Shown: piece by piece, positions 44,801 through 55,931 of the stretch
How positions within the stretch are numbered: position 1 is the stretch's first letter
How the letters are laid out: each line of letters opens with the position of its first letter
From: Pisaster brevispinus
Taxonomy: Eukaryota; Echinodermata; Asteroidea; Forcipulatida; Asteriidae
Assembly (NCBI GenBank): GCA_023634235.1
Contig: JAMKCF010000012.1
Span: 6,306,329 to 6,370,328, forward strand
Direction: 5' to 3'
Length of the DNA stretch: 64,000 bases
Notes under the pieces: generated by a model
The model's input: only the letters and a program-made list of their open reading frames with translations
The model's database searches: none
What the model was told of the DNA's origin: nothing
Translations under genes and position numbers: made by a program

Positions 44801-47800
44801 GTGGGGGTGCAAAGTGCATGTGTCCTGTTTTCAGGTGGAATTAACACTGTGCCACCGCCCACCTCCTCCACTGTTGTGTACACTTGTATGTAGGTTTTCT
44901 AACTTGTGTTGTCCATGCACATAAATATTTTGATTGTTTGTGTGAAGTTTGTGATTGTGACTTTGAATTTTGTTTTTTGAAAAAAACAGTTTGATTGAAT
45001 TTGAAGATCTGTTTCAGTTCGATTAAAAGAACAAGGACAAGTTCTTCATTTTATAACAATTGTGTGCTCTCATTAGGGAGCGTCCCAAAAGTCAGGCATG
45101 TTTCAGGCATAATGGAACGTTCCTGTGGTGTGGGGTATGCCCACAATCCAATGGACCGCCAGAACGTTCTACTGGATTACAACATTATGCCAAACTACAG
45201 GAGCTTTCATACACCAGAGAATTACATGTATGCGCATGAGCATTTTGAATGTTTCGTTAGTTTCTAACGGACCGGTTCCATGTACGCCCGCTGGAATAGC
45301 TGAATTTTTTGAAAAGGAAGCAAATATCTAACATTTATGTTGTAGAGGGATGCTGCTATATTCTAAAAAATATTATTCTTAGCAAAAATATATTGCGCAA
45401 ATTATGGCACATATGGACATTCAAATTTTGATGATTTTTTTTGCAATCATATTATCTTGTCAAATAGGACAAGAAATTCTGGGAATAACATGTGTTGCTA
45501 AATTTTTGTTTGTGTGTTTATTCAGGCCTGGGGTGGATTTCACAAAGAGTTAAGACTAGTCTTATCTTGAGTTAGGACGAGTTACTCGTCCTAACTTAGG
45601 ACTAGCCTTAAGTTTTTAATAATTCCTAGGACTAGTCCTAAGTTAGCCGGACTATCTTTGTGAAATCAACCCCTGGTGCTCCATTCTTAGAAGGGCAAGG
45701 AAGTTATTTTTTGGTGGTAAAGGGTACCTCGGTGTGGGGAATTTAACTATCTAACTGGGACACTTTAACCAATTACCAACGGGAAATGCTAAACTTGTCT
45801 TTGCTCACAGGCCGGATTAATCTTCTGTATTTAGGGAATATTTTTGAACTTGTATTTATTTGTTTTGGGTTTTTTGGGGGGTGGGGAGGGACTATCAGAC
45901 TATTGTTGTCACAGTGAAAACCACGACAACCAAACAAAGACACAAACCTTCTTATAAAACTTTCAGGGAATTCATTTTTCTTTCGAGAAAATGTTACATG
46001 GCGTTAACTAGTTAAGGGGCACCAAGGCAATGACCAGGGACAAAGAGTCAACATTGCCAATGAGAAGTATCAGGGCTCGGTTTGACAAAGCACTAAGTCT
46101 TAAAGATGATTTGTTGTTTGCATTGTGACATCACACTTTGCTTAGCGGTCAAGATTGATACACAGGTTAAAATCAATCTCAGCTCTTTGAGAAATCCCAA
46201 ACCTGGTTACTGGTTTCATTTACACATCAATATTAATTTTATTTTTCATTTTGTATTATTTGAGTGAGTTTTATCAACATCAGAAATACCTATCTGTCGT
46301 ATTATTTTGCTCTTGAGTCGTCACAAATTGCACCGTATAGCACAAGCACTAGGTTCCCCCAGCCATGCCAGCTTATTAGAGGTTGTTTTTAGTAGTGTAA
46401 AACTTGAAACGTTGCATCTTTGGGACTCTTAAGGAAAGTTTTTTGTCTCATTAGGGCCCAATTTCATAGAGCTGCTTAAGCAGAAAATATTGCTTAACAT
46501 TTTTTTTTTTGCTTAGTAGAAATGAGCAGGATGCCAGTCAAAAACTGTACATGTGACATGGTAGTTTGGCTGGTAACCTTATTTTGTTAAGCGTAATTCT
46601 GTTGTGCTTAGCAACTGTTTATGCTTAAGCAGCTCTATGAAATTGGGCCTTGGTTAGAACCTCTTAAGAAATTAGCACACGACTCTCCAGGATTTTTCAA
46701 AACTGTGGAGCATTCTGGACCCAAATTGAAATGAGTTCCTCTGAATGTTTTTTTTTTTACTTCATGTTTATGTTTGGCTAAATAGTTGTTTTTAAAATGC
46801 TAGCTTGTGCATGGGAAGAACCCTGGATTGTCGACTGGCTCCTCTCCCAGTTCCTACAACTCATGAGGATGGTTTTTTTTACACTTGATTAAGGAGTGGC
46901 TACATCACTGTTTCTTCTCAAAAGAGCGTCAACAACTGTCAAGGCAATCTTCCACAATGCTTCCACGAACCTTCCCTTACTGGAATTTATTTGGCACATT
47001 TATGACTCCCCAAATTAAGTGAAAGCTGAAAATAAATGCACACATTGAATTATTCTGATATTTTTCTTCGGAAATCCATTCCATGATTTTGGCCTGATTT
47101 TGATGGATTCAGCAATGCATAATATCCAAAGCTAGCATGGAGATGCTGGGAATGCCTGTCTTACCATAGTGTGGCGTGTCTTTGCCGAGCGGTTAAGAGC
47201 ACCAGACTCGGTCTCTGGTGTTTCTGATCAGCAGAGTGTGGGTTCAGGTCGTGGTTCTTTAGGAAGATACTTTACTTACCATATAATTGCTTTGTCCTTC
47301 GGATGGGACATTAAGCCATAGGTCCTGTGAACTAAGATTGGGAGTGCACGTAAAAGCACCCAGAACGCTTAATCGTGGGAGATTAGGGGTCAACCCCGGT
47401 GTCTCTGGTTCACATATCAAGCACCCTTGTTTACAGGTTTCCTCAGGTTTGGGAGCTACAGTGATTAAGTTCACCTATGAGGCATCCTTGGTTTCATTAC
47501 CAGAAATATGCATTAATAATAATAAAAAGAATAATAGCAGAGTCCAAATGTTTGTGAGCTTGTTGTGTGCTGTGGAATTCCCATAGATTCAGAAATGTAT
47601 CAAAAGAGGAAGGTACGGCTTGATCTGAATCTTTTTTTTTGTTTATTTTGTCTTCAAGGAAACGAGGGTTCCATTAACATAACACCTGTTATCTCCTTCA
47701 ACGAGACCCTAGCGTTCTTTCAAAGGATAAACATGCAGCCCTATCTTGTAAGTAAATATCTCTCATTCCTGACAGTTGGACAGCATGATTAGTTATCACA

Positions 47801-50800
47801 CGAGGGCTTGTGGATAACGGAAAAATGTAGCGTTTCAGCATCCCATATCCAACTCGGCTTTCGACGTTGTTGGATATGGGATGCAGGTGCGCTTATTTTT
47901 TGTGATAATGAATTAACCTTCAAGCAAACTTGGCGCACAGCTTAACACAAAATGCAGTGTTGGAACAGCTGTACATTTTTTCGTATAGTTTAAAATAGTG
48001 CAATACGCGGAGCTAGAACCGCACAATACACAGGTTGTGATATGGGCCGTGCAACCTCTCGTTACTATGGGTGGCGACCAATCAGAATCAAGGATTCAAG
48101 TTTACTGGAAGATAATATTAACTGTCAAAGTCCAGTAATCTTGCTTGATGCGAACCAACATTTACATAAAAATACAAATCTGTGAAAATTTGAGCTCAAT
48201 CGGTGGTCAGAGCCACACGAAAGCAGTGAAAAACCCTCTTAATTACGTTTTCACTGTTTTCAAATATCGGGAAGTTGAGACTGAATCAAAGGAATTATTT
48301 ATTTTTGATTATTTCAGAGTAAGATTAAGCCAACAGTGCATAGGTCAGGCTTTGCAGCTCTCAGACACTTAATCATAGGCCCACCTAAAGTGAAAGCTTC
48401 ACTTCACGAAGAGAGGAACTTGGTGTTCGGCATAGCGCAGTGTAAGTAAAAAATATTTGAATATGTATACATATTTTATTGAGTGAAGTTATATGACCCC
48501 ATTTATTTTGATGATTTGAAAAAGTTGCTTTCCCTTAAGGTGATCCCTCTGGTGCCGCCAGTTTGTATCGTAAACTTTGGTGTGATCCCTGGCTACACAG
48601 CAGTTAAAGATTGAATGGCTTCTGACTGGCACCCTCGAACAAAGAAATTGAAGAAATAGGGAGACTGCCAACATCAGGGCTAGGTAGCTCAGTTGGTAGA
48701 GTGCTTGCACATCAATCCGAAGGTCGCAGGGTCAAGGGCCTGTTTACAGCAACTTTAAATTCATGACTCTGATAACTTCTGGTGAAAAGTACTGAATATT
48801 AATGCCCCATTTTGTAACGGGCATTTTGCCAGGCTTTAAAAAAGAGTTTTCAAAATATAAAAGTGAGTAAAAAATCAGGTTTTACATTTGATAAAGCATT
48901 GTTTAGTCAGATTGGTTGATTTTGAATTCATTTTTCGGAAATGGTACTTGAAGAACTCGTTTAAGTTTCAAGTGGTGTTAATGTGGGAAACAAACTATAT
49001 CTTTACAATATTCAAGGCCTTAAATGTACTGTACCTTGATGCCTTAAAAGTAGGGTCATAGATTGGCAAAAACAAAACAAATTCATGGCGACGAAAACTT
49101 ACTTGGTAAAATGCACTACAGCTATTGACAGTATTAATTATTTTGAGAAAGGATTCCCTTTAAAGTAATATGGTTTGGATAATTTGTCACTCACAAACAT
49201 TTGAATCTGAGAAACAACTCTTGCATGAATCGTTTCCGGATTTCTTGGGGTTGGTGTCCGTTCGCGAATGCTGCGGCCAGAGATGCGGTTGGTACCCGCT
49301 GTCACCTCGCTAAATGTGGATGGATGCAACGATTCTGTGAAAATACTGTGACAGTTTTTTTGCTGTTTTCACAGCAAGTAGACACTGTATTCAGCTGAAA
49401 CTTTAATATGTGACTTTTATTGCATCTTTCTTGATAACTTTGGCTATAAATCAGCATTACGTTGACAAAAACAAATCTATGACCCTACCTAAAAACAATG
49501 CCATGACCCTACCTTTAATACTTGTATGTAGGTCCGTTTGACGACACAGAAGAGGTACACCGCCGTGTCTTACAAACAATCTACAAGCAGCTGACAGGAA
49601 GCACACTGGACTGTCCCCGATACGGAAGTCACTGGGAGCAAATAGGTTTCCAAGGTAAGGCAACAAATTTGACAAATATCCTGAGATCAGAACAAACAAA
49701 ATCATTTGTAAAACTCTATAAATATTCCTTTTTTTGGTTTGTATAATCATCCTTGTTGATTATTCTTCACATAGGGGTTGATCCAGCGACTGACCTGAGG
49801 GCCTGTGGATTCCTGGGACTAATGATGATGCTTCACCTCGTCATGGACCCAGTCAGGCTACAAGTGGCTAAAGAAATCTACAGATTGTCGCTGCATGAAA
49901 CTCAGGTAGGAAAACTTTCAAGATTACCAACCCCGTGGCTTGTCGAATCTTGTAATCAGACTTTTGATCAGGGTGCAGCTATGGAGTTTTTCTCCCATCC
50001 ATTCATATGAAAACCAGTCTGTTGCAGGAAGGGTAGGGTTGTTGTTAAGTCGCTAAGGTCGAGTCTGAATCAGAGTCTTTTGTCAATAAGGCTGAGTCAG
50101 AGTCTTAAGTTTCGAGTCACTTGGGTCAAGTCCAAGTCCAATCTGAGTCTCTAGTCGCTGGGGTTGAGTCCGAGTCTCAAGTCTCTTGGGTCAAGTCCTT
50201 GTCTAAGTCTTGAATCACAAGGGTCGAGTCAGAGTCTGAGTGTTGAGTCACTTGTTTTGAGTCCAAGTCGAAATCCGAGTCACAAGTCACTTGGGTGAAG
50301 TTTGAGTTCGAGTGCGAGTTTGAGGCATGAGACACTTGGTCAAAGTCAGATTCATGACCAAAATTGGATTAGAGTCAATTACTTTAAAGGGGAGTCATGC
50401 TTGGGTCCGAGTCCTGGCATTGAGTCTGAGTCCTGGACTCGAGTGTAAGCCCTGGACTGGAAGTCCTGGACTCAAGTCCAAGTCCTACAATACTGGGGAA
50501 GGGCAAAACAGTCTGACCCCATTTTGATATTGATGAAGTTCATTATTCAAAACAGCTTTGCACACAGGGAAGCACAGAGGCTTAAATGATAAAAAAAGGT
50601 TTATTGTAGCACCATGGAAATATCTATGGAGAGTAGACAATTGCGGAATTCTAGATCGAACTCATGCAGTTGTTTCTTTACTGCTTTTCATCTTTTTATT
50701 TCAGAATTTTCCTTTCTCGGTGATGTCCATCAATATGACAAGAATTGCCTTACAATGTCTCCGGGAGGACTGTCTCTCGAGGTAAGGGAATCTCCCAGCA

Positions 50801-52100
50801 TGCCTGGGTGTCTAGTCAATCTTTCATTGATTCAGATACTCTTTTATTGCACCAACGTCACACACCGCTACTGTCTGTATGTTCGCCATTTTGGGAGTCG
50901 ATGATGAGCGTGTAAACACCGGCTGGCCACAGCTGTGCACTACACTGTATAAACACATGGGGACTTTGACTCCCAAAACGGTGCGGCCAAGATTATTGTG
51001 ATGGGATGGGAATAGACCTTATGCATTGACGTCATCCAGACGTAATTTTAGAGGTAAACTGATGATGTAACAATGGAAACGCACAGTTTTGTATGTGCGT
51101 CGCACAGGATTGGCCAATGAACAACCTCCTTTTGACCACTAGGCGAGGGCACCCTACTCAAATGACGTCATGTGCATAAGGTCTATTGTGCCGTCAGGGG
51201 AGAACCAGGGGCCAAGTTCACAAAGAGTTGAGGTTGTATCACTCTTAACTGCTTGGCCCTTTAATGAAGGAAATTGTACCCTATGATTTTCTACATTATT
51301 TATGTGGAAAAAAATACTCAAAATTTTCTCTTTATCTCTTAATAAAAGGTGCCTCCCTCTCCCACATCTACCTGTTAATCAAGTGCACTGTTTACTTTAA
51401 TTTATTTTATTTCATTTTTTTTTTCCTCAGGGAGTGTAACAGACGGAAACAAGTCTTTGGAGTAATCAATGATTTCTATGCAGGAATATTCTTGCAGGTT
51501 TATCAAATCTGGAAACATCAGCAGAAAACCATTAAAGATTCTGGATTTGTCATCAAAGGTATCGTGAAAAAGAATTCAGTTATTTATTTATTTATTTATT
51601 CAAGTATATTTGATGTGAAGAAAGGGGTGGGGTGGGGTGATGTGGCCTGGATCTGCCACTTGTCAAAAGGGGATCAAGTTTTCTTATTGGTTTCCTTCAC
51701 CACTGCAGAACCCCCGGTGGGAATCTCACCTCAGACCGGAGCCTTGCATGTGGATTTGGTTGCAGGGGATGTCCGATTTGGGGTTTTCCTCCCGAATCTA
51801 AAACTAAACATTTCTTCCTCATCTCCTATCCATGCTGTCGTTGGCACTTGAGCTGTTGGATGTGTAATAAAATATAAAATAAAATGAAACTGTTTTGAAA
51901 AGCGCCAACTTCAATTTTATTTTATTTTTTTCACAGATGTTGAGCTCGAGGCTAAAAAGAATCCGCGGGATGTTATCAAATCCCTCGAGACATACCTACA
52001 GGGACATACTGACAAACACGGCGGGAACGTACGACCAGGAGAGACTGGCGACACCCTGGTCTTTGTAGGTGTGCATGAACTGGAAACAGAAGACGATTGA
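41719..52100 (+). CDS. elmod3: ELMO domain-containing protein 3 (ARF/ARL-family GTPase-activating protein)
   Basis: ELMOD proteins act as GTPase-activating proteins for ARF/ARL small GTPases; ELMOD3 is linked to actin-rich and ciliary structures in vertebrates. Coding exons: 41719-41814 (probable), 42557-42697, 43373-43480, 43830-44202, 47659-47747, 48318-48441, 49532-49654, 49775-49905, 50705-50781, 51431-51558 and 51937-52100 (TGA 52098-52100). All phases agree. From the ATG at 42575 the product is 479 residues; from 41719 it is 517. The N-terminal third (acidic start, then a Ser/Glu/Pro-rich exon at 43830-44202) looks disordered. The ELMO domain follows: RIN...[87 protein letters not shown]. 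The Arg in TDLR is the position of the catalytic Arg in this family. The human protein is about 380 residues, so the sea-star-like N-terminus is longer. Confidence 0.93.
42210..42490 (-). repeat. tRNA-derived SINE (family S1), inverted, in ELMOD3 intron 1
   Basis: On the minus strand it reads TTGATAGCTTAGTTGGTAGA ... GTCGCAGGTTCAAATCCCAC, a good A-box/B-box pair. It is flanked by the family's common 5' and 3' sequence ('AAGTAATAAACCACAAGGGA' on the plus strand). It is tRNA-like but bears the SINE flanks. Confidence 0.75.
42715..42850 (+). repeat. tRNA-derived SINE fragment (family S2)
   Basis: 'GTGGGTTCGAATCCCGGTCA' is a near-perfect B box, followed by 'TGTCTTTGAGCAAGACACTT' as in the other S2 copies. 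It lies just after the ELMOD3 exon ending at 42697. Confidence 0.65.
43546..43715. repeat. 21-bp tandem repeat in ELMOD3 intron 3, open in several frames
   Basis: About eight copies of ATATGCACAAATTGCGTTCCG at exactly 21 bp. Because 21 is a multiple of three, several frames encode seven-residue repeats: PICTNCV in the frame of the upstream exon, DMHKLRS in another, and a third on the minus strand. It lies 65 bp after the 43373-43480 exon. Confidence 0.85.
44693..44710 (+). CDS. elmod3: Candidate 18-bp ELMOD3 microexon
   Basis: CCCACGTTTAAG precedes GAGAAGACATCACAGAAG, which is followed by GTAACT. If included between the exons ending at 44202 and starting at 47659 (both phase 1), it would add six residues in frame, G-E-D-I-T-E before GNEGS. 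The poly-T tract upstream (TTATTTTTTTGCCCACG) is adequate. It is optional for the gene model. Confidence 0.3.
45533..45677. mobile_element. Family-C fold-back MITE, nearly fully self-complementary
   Basis: 'GGTGGATTTCACAAAGAGTT' + 'AAGACTAGTCTTATCTTGAG' pairs with 'TAGTCCTAAGTTAGCCGG' + 'CTTTGTGAAATCAACCCC'. A central 'GGACGAGTTACTCGTCC' palindrome is also present. ELMOD3 intron 4. Confidence 0.75.
46075..46207. mobile_element. Family-C MITE, short
   Basis: 'GCTCGGTTTGACAAAGCACT' and 'CTCAGCTCTTTGAGAAATCC' are the two ends, with the core 'GTGACATCACACTTTGCTTA' shared with 11380-11410. Confidence 0.65.
46455..46649. mobile_element. Family-B MITE, best-preserved copy (195 bp)
   Basis: Ends GGGCCCAATTTCATAGAGCT and AGCTCTATGAAATTGGGCC, each followed inward by GCTTAAGC. 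The middle carries 'GATGCCAGTCAAAAACTGTA' and 'TTTGGCTGGTAACCTTATTT'. A clean reference copy of the family. Confidence 0.85.
47165..47420 (+). repeat. tRNA-derived SINE (family S2), fullest copy
   Basis: 'TTGCCGAGCGGTTAAGAGCA' is a type-II (Leu/Ser-like) tRNA A-box region, followed by 'CAGAGTGTGGGTTCAGGTCG' (B box) and the S2 body 'GTCCTTCGGATGGGACATTA', 'AAGCCATAGGTCCTGTG'. ELMOD3 intron 4. Confidence 0.7.
48520..48740 (+). repeat. tRNA-derived SINE (family S1)
   Basis: 'GGTGTGATCCCTGGCTACAC', 'CTTCTGACTGGCACCC' and the tRNA-like 'AGGTAGCTCAGTTGGTAGAG'. It ends near the B box, so it is 3' truncated. ELMOD3 intron between the exons ending 48441 and starting 49532. Confidence 0.7.
50035..50500. 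repeat. Degenerate GAGTC-rich tandem array in an ELMOD3 intron
   Basis: About 460 bp built from loosely repeated GAGTC(C/T)GAGTC and CAAGTCACTTGGGTC blocks, roughly every 12-40 bp. It is strongly purine-biased on the plus strand. No coding role is evident. Confidence 0.75.
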
Positions 52101-52654
52101 AGAAGGTGGGACACCAGACTTTGACGGTGGGTGTTTGCATGCCACAAAGCGTGACGTCAGTAATGTTCCACACGGTGCATGCTGAGGGCGCTCTTCAAAA
52201 TACCACACCTCTTACCGGGAAGACACTGGTAAGAATGCGCCAAAAAGAATGCATTTGACATTGGACATCTGTTAACATGGAAAGATATCTGAACATTAAC
52301 CTTGCCAGTTTGTCGCCCTCGGGTGTCTGTAAAGTGTAGAGAGTGTGTCATTTTCGATAGCTAGTCACTTTCATTGTAAATATCTTATTGATATTTGTGT
52401 TTGAAAAAGAGAATATTATATTTAGTCGTAAGTTGCCAAAGGTCTCAGGATGGATCATCTCCAAGTTGTGAACAGTTTGATTTGTTTTTATCGCAATACT
52501 CCTTCAAGAGTGACTGGTCGTTCAATACTATTATTAGTTTTCACACAAGCATGAGTGAAGTACGGAAAAAATATAGCGCTCTGCGACCAATATCCAATGA
52601 AGCCAAAGACCGAGTTGGATATGGGATGCAGATGCGCTCTATTTTATGTACAAT

Positions 52655-52905
52655 AAATATCAAGTAATAAACCACAAAGGAAACTGACTGGGTAAATTTG
52701 AAATAATTTGGGTTTGAACAAAGAAAAATTGACTGGAGCGGGACTTGAAGCAACGTACCGGCGCTCTACCAACTGAGCTATCCAGCCCTATGCTGGCGGT
52801 CTCCCTATTAGTCAATATCTTTGTTCGGGGGTGCCAGTCAGAAGCCAATCAACCCTAAGCTGCCGTGTAGCCAGGGATCACACCCAAGTTTACGATACAA
52901 CATGT
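52655..52905 (-). repeat. tRNA-derived SINE (family S1), inverted
   Basis: 'AAGTAATAAACCACAAAGGA', 'GCTCTACCAACTGAGCTATC' (inverted A-box region) and 'CAGGGATCACACCCAAGTTT'. The B-box part is partly deleted. Confidence 0.7.
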
Positions 52906-53412
52906 GTTCTTGTGGATTTTCTCCACAAATTCTAGCTGTGGTGTTGGGGGGGGGGGGGTGTCGTCTGGCCTTTCTTGGATTTCCAAGTTTCATTCTTTCT
53001 GCTCATATACTTTTTCCTACTGCACTTTGAAGTAAAGAGCTTACTCGTAATGTTTGCCCTGCCCAAGGACATTTTTTCAAAGTTTTTAATACATTAATCT
53101 AAGATAAAGAGAGGAGTTAGCTTCCTCTAATGACAGAATGAAGCTGAAGGGCGGGGCTAGAATTCTTGATTGTATTACAATGTATGTAGAAATACACCAA
53201 AATGTATGCACTTGCTTTACCCAAAACCATTTTGTTTTTTTATTAATTTAAAAAATATACATCATCAATTTACATTCCAATCCTCGAAACTGCCAATGTC
53301 ACATATAGGTTTATAAAATATAACATATTTATTTATAAAATAATATTGTTTAAATGTATTCAACAGAAAAACAAACCGTACATTTAAATATATAAAAAAA
53401 GACATTTGTGCG

Positions 53413-53740
53413 GATATTCACAGGATTAACACTTCATGGAGGCAATGGAGAATGTTACCTCAATGCCTCTGGCCATTGCCTTGGTGCTCCTTGCAGGCCT
53501 GTTACTTCACATGTAGGCAACAGAGGTAACACTTCCATACCCTTAGGCCTCATACTTCACGGAGGCAACACTGGGGCAATTGCCTCCATGCCCCTGGCCA
53601 TTGCCTTGGTGCTCCTTGCAGGCCTGACACTTCACATGTAGGCAACAGAGGTAACACCTCCATGTCCTTCCTTAAGCCTCATTCTTCACAAAGGCAACAC
53701 TGGGGCAATTGCCTCCATGCCCCTGGTCATTGCCCTAATG
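53413..53740. repeat. About 140-bp tandem repeat, a little over two copies
   Basis: 'CCCCTGGCCATTGCCTTGGT' type blocks recur at about 53465, 53590 and 53718, with 'ACTTCACATGTAGGCAACAG' at about 53505 and 53630. Imperfect copies. Confidence 0.7.
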
Positions 53741-53927
53741 CACCTTGAACAGGTTGAAAGGTTCCAGTAGAAATTAAAATTTCTCTCATAAAGGTGCCAT
53801 TTATTAAGGACAAATTTGAAAACTATCAGGCCTGCATTCAAGTTGGGCGGGAATTTCAATACAGAAGTAAACATTTCGAGGATACATTTATGGATAATGT
53901 TCAAACCTACTCGGTTTGTGACCTGGG

Positions 53928-54110
53928 CCCAATTTCATAGAGCTGCTTAACCAGAAAATATCGCTTTCAACAATTTTGTAGCAGGATGCCAGTTACAGAC
54001 AGTAGTGCACGGGACAAGGTATTTTGGCTGGTAACCTTATTCTGGTAAGCATTATTTTGTTGTGCTTAGCTACTTTTTGTGCTTAAGCAGAGCTATAAAT
54101 ATGGAACCTG
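53928..54110. mobile_element. Family-B fold-back MITE
   Basis: 'GGGCCCAATTTCATAGAGCT' ... 'GCTTAAGCAGAGCTATAAAT', with the core 'TTTTGGCTGGTAACCTTATT'. About 180 bp. Confidence 0.75.
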
Positions 54111-54522
54111 GAAATGTGGACCACCGAGTTTAAAATGACAATACATGTTAGGAAACTTCACTTACCAACCTTCCTGCACCTTGCAAAGCTTCAAACCTTA
54201 CTTGAATGTTCTTTTTTTTTTTTAATGAAACTGTGGTCTTAATTCATAGCAATTACTCTAACAAAACTCATAAGTGTTTATTTTTTTGTATATATATGTA
54301 CTTGAGAGAACACTTTCTTAATTTATAAATAAATATAACTTGCGATACAATTATGTACCTTGTTGTAATCAATGGAAAATAATAAAATTTGTATTCTCAA
54401 CATTAATTTCGTGAGGACATCTTGCATACTGTGTCTGAAAAGTTTGTGATAATGACGTAAGGTAAAAATTGGGTTGACAGATTTGTGTTTATTTAAGTAG
54501 CCTAAAATAAACTACATTACTT

Positions 54523-54752
54523 GAAGAGGGTCTCTACAATCCATTTAAGTTTTGTGACAAACTCATTTTCCAATAGATGGAGTACTTGTGAAACTTTGGA
54601 ACAAGAATCATTAGTTTTAAAACATCAAACACAATGAAATTTTACACCATTGAGGTAAGACACTTGTAATGTTATCTCTCATTTTCTATCTGTTGGGAAA
54701 ATAGGGGATCACAAAACGGAATTTCACCTTAGAGACTCTTCAATAATTGAAA
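54523..54752. mobile_element. Family-A MITE, shortened
   Basis: 'TTGAAGAGGGTCTCTACAAT' on the left and 'CACCTTAGAGACTCTTCAAT' on the right. It keeps the 'TTTCCAATAGATGGAGTACT' and 'ATCTGTTGGGAAAATAGG' pair. About 230 bp. Confidence 0.65.
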
Positions 54753-55931
54753 GACCTTAGATTTCAGATAAAATTTTAGACAGTTTGTCTAAAACTTTCT
54801 ACCGAATTGCAGTTTGATCATGCTTTGAAAGACAGTAACTTAATTTCTTATTTAAAAAATTAAATAATTGAAACGACAAATATCTCTTTTGATTTTATTT
54901 TGAGCATTGGAACAATTTCCTCAGCAAAATAAATATTCAGAAATGAGAGACACATGGGTAGAAAGAGTCCTTGAAAGAATTTGGTCCTACAATTTTGAAA
55001 ACAAGGTTTCGGTAAAATTTGATCAGAACACCGGTATATAACACAATTATTGTGTAAATAATTGTACATTTGAAAGACTATCCCAAATATGTGAGTATTT
55101 GGACAATTGTGAGACTTAATCCTCTTTTTAAACATTGATTTTGGATGAAAAAAACCCAAACATAATGTCTACATATTCATACTAGATTCAAAATCACAAC
55201 GCAAGTAACCTGGTTCAACCAGGTGACAATACATAGTGCAACAAACAATGTCAAATATTACTTGACACTTTTGCCCCAGCAGATAAATCCTGCTACATTC
55301 AGTAGTTCCTCAACAGACCTTAGTAGGACTGATGATGTCACAGTTTGTTCACCACTTTGAAGAAAAATAGGAAACCACTGTGTACTCCGCACAACTGTTG
55401 GAAATTATGCAGGACCCAGTCACAGCACTAATACAAGGCAGGAAACAAACCCTGACATAATCAGTCCAGGGGTCTTTACCTGCAAGAAAAGTTTTTGTGC
55501 CAACTATTTCAGAAGGTGTGTACATGTACGCAATTTATTTATTTCATAAATGATCTTGAAGATTTGAAAGCATGTGTCACAATTCTCATCATTGTGTCAC
55601 TCATCTCCTCACAAAAGAATAGTCGGCAACTTAGCGTGACTTTTGCTTTTGCTTATGGTAAAGCAAAGTTTATAAATTACAAACTGTGCTAAGAGTTGAT
55701 CCATATTACAGGCTATGAAATTGACCTCAAGCTACAGTTTAATCTGAACGAAACATTGAAGCATTTTAAATTTTGTTTTTTGTTTGCAATAGACTGCAAG
55801 TCTTTTGTATTTGAACATTTTTGGGACCACTTTGGTCCCATGTACATTGCTTTTAACGCATGAAGGAAACAAACCCACGCACTTTAACAGGTCCCAATGT
55901 ACGAATAAGCACTAGACTTGCACAGTCTATT

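Larger units (their letters stand above)
52101..55931. other. Convergent intergenic region between ELMOD3 and POMK
   Basis: No gene. It contains the ELMOD3 3' UTR (plus-strand AATAAA near 52650 is one candidate signal), an inverted S1 SINE (52655-52905), a poly-G run, a ~140-bp tandem repeat (53413-53740), a family-B MITE (53928-54110) and a family-A MITE (54523-54752). The POMK 3' UTR comes from the right, with minus-strand AATAAA sites near 55534. Confidence 0.5.

Noticed and set aside
51264..51851. A 195-codon plus-strand frame as a single-exon gene
   Set aside because: Only 51431-51558 is coding (an ELMOD3 exon). The rest is intron that happens to stay open, with poly-T and low-complexity content.
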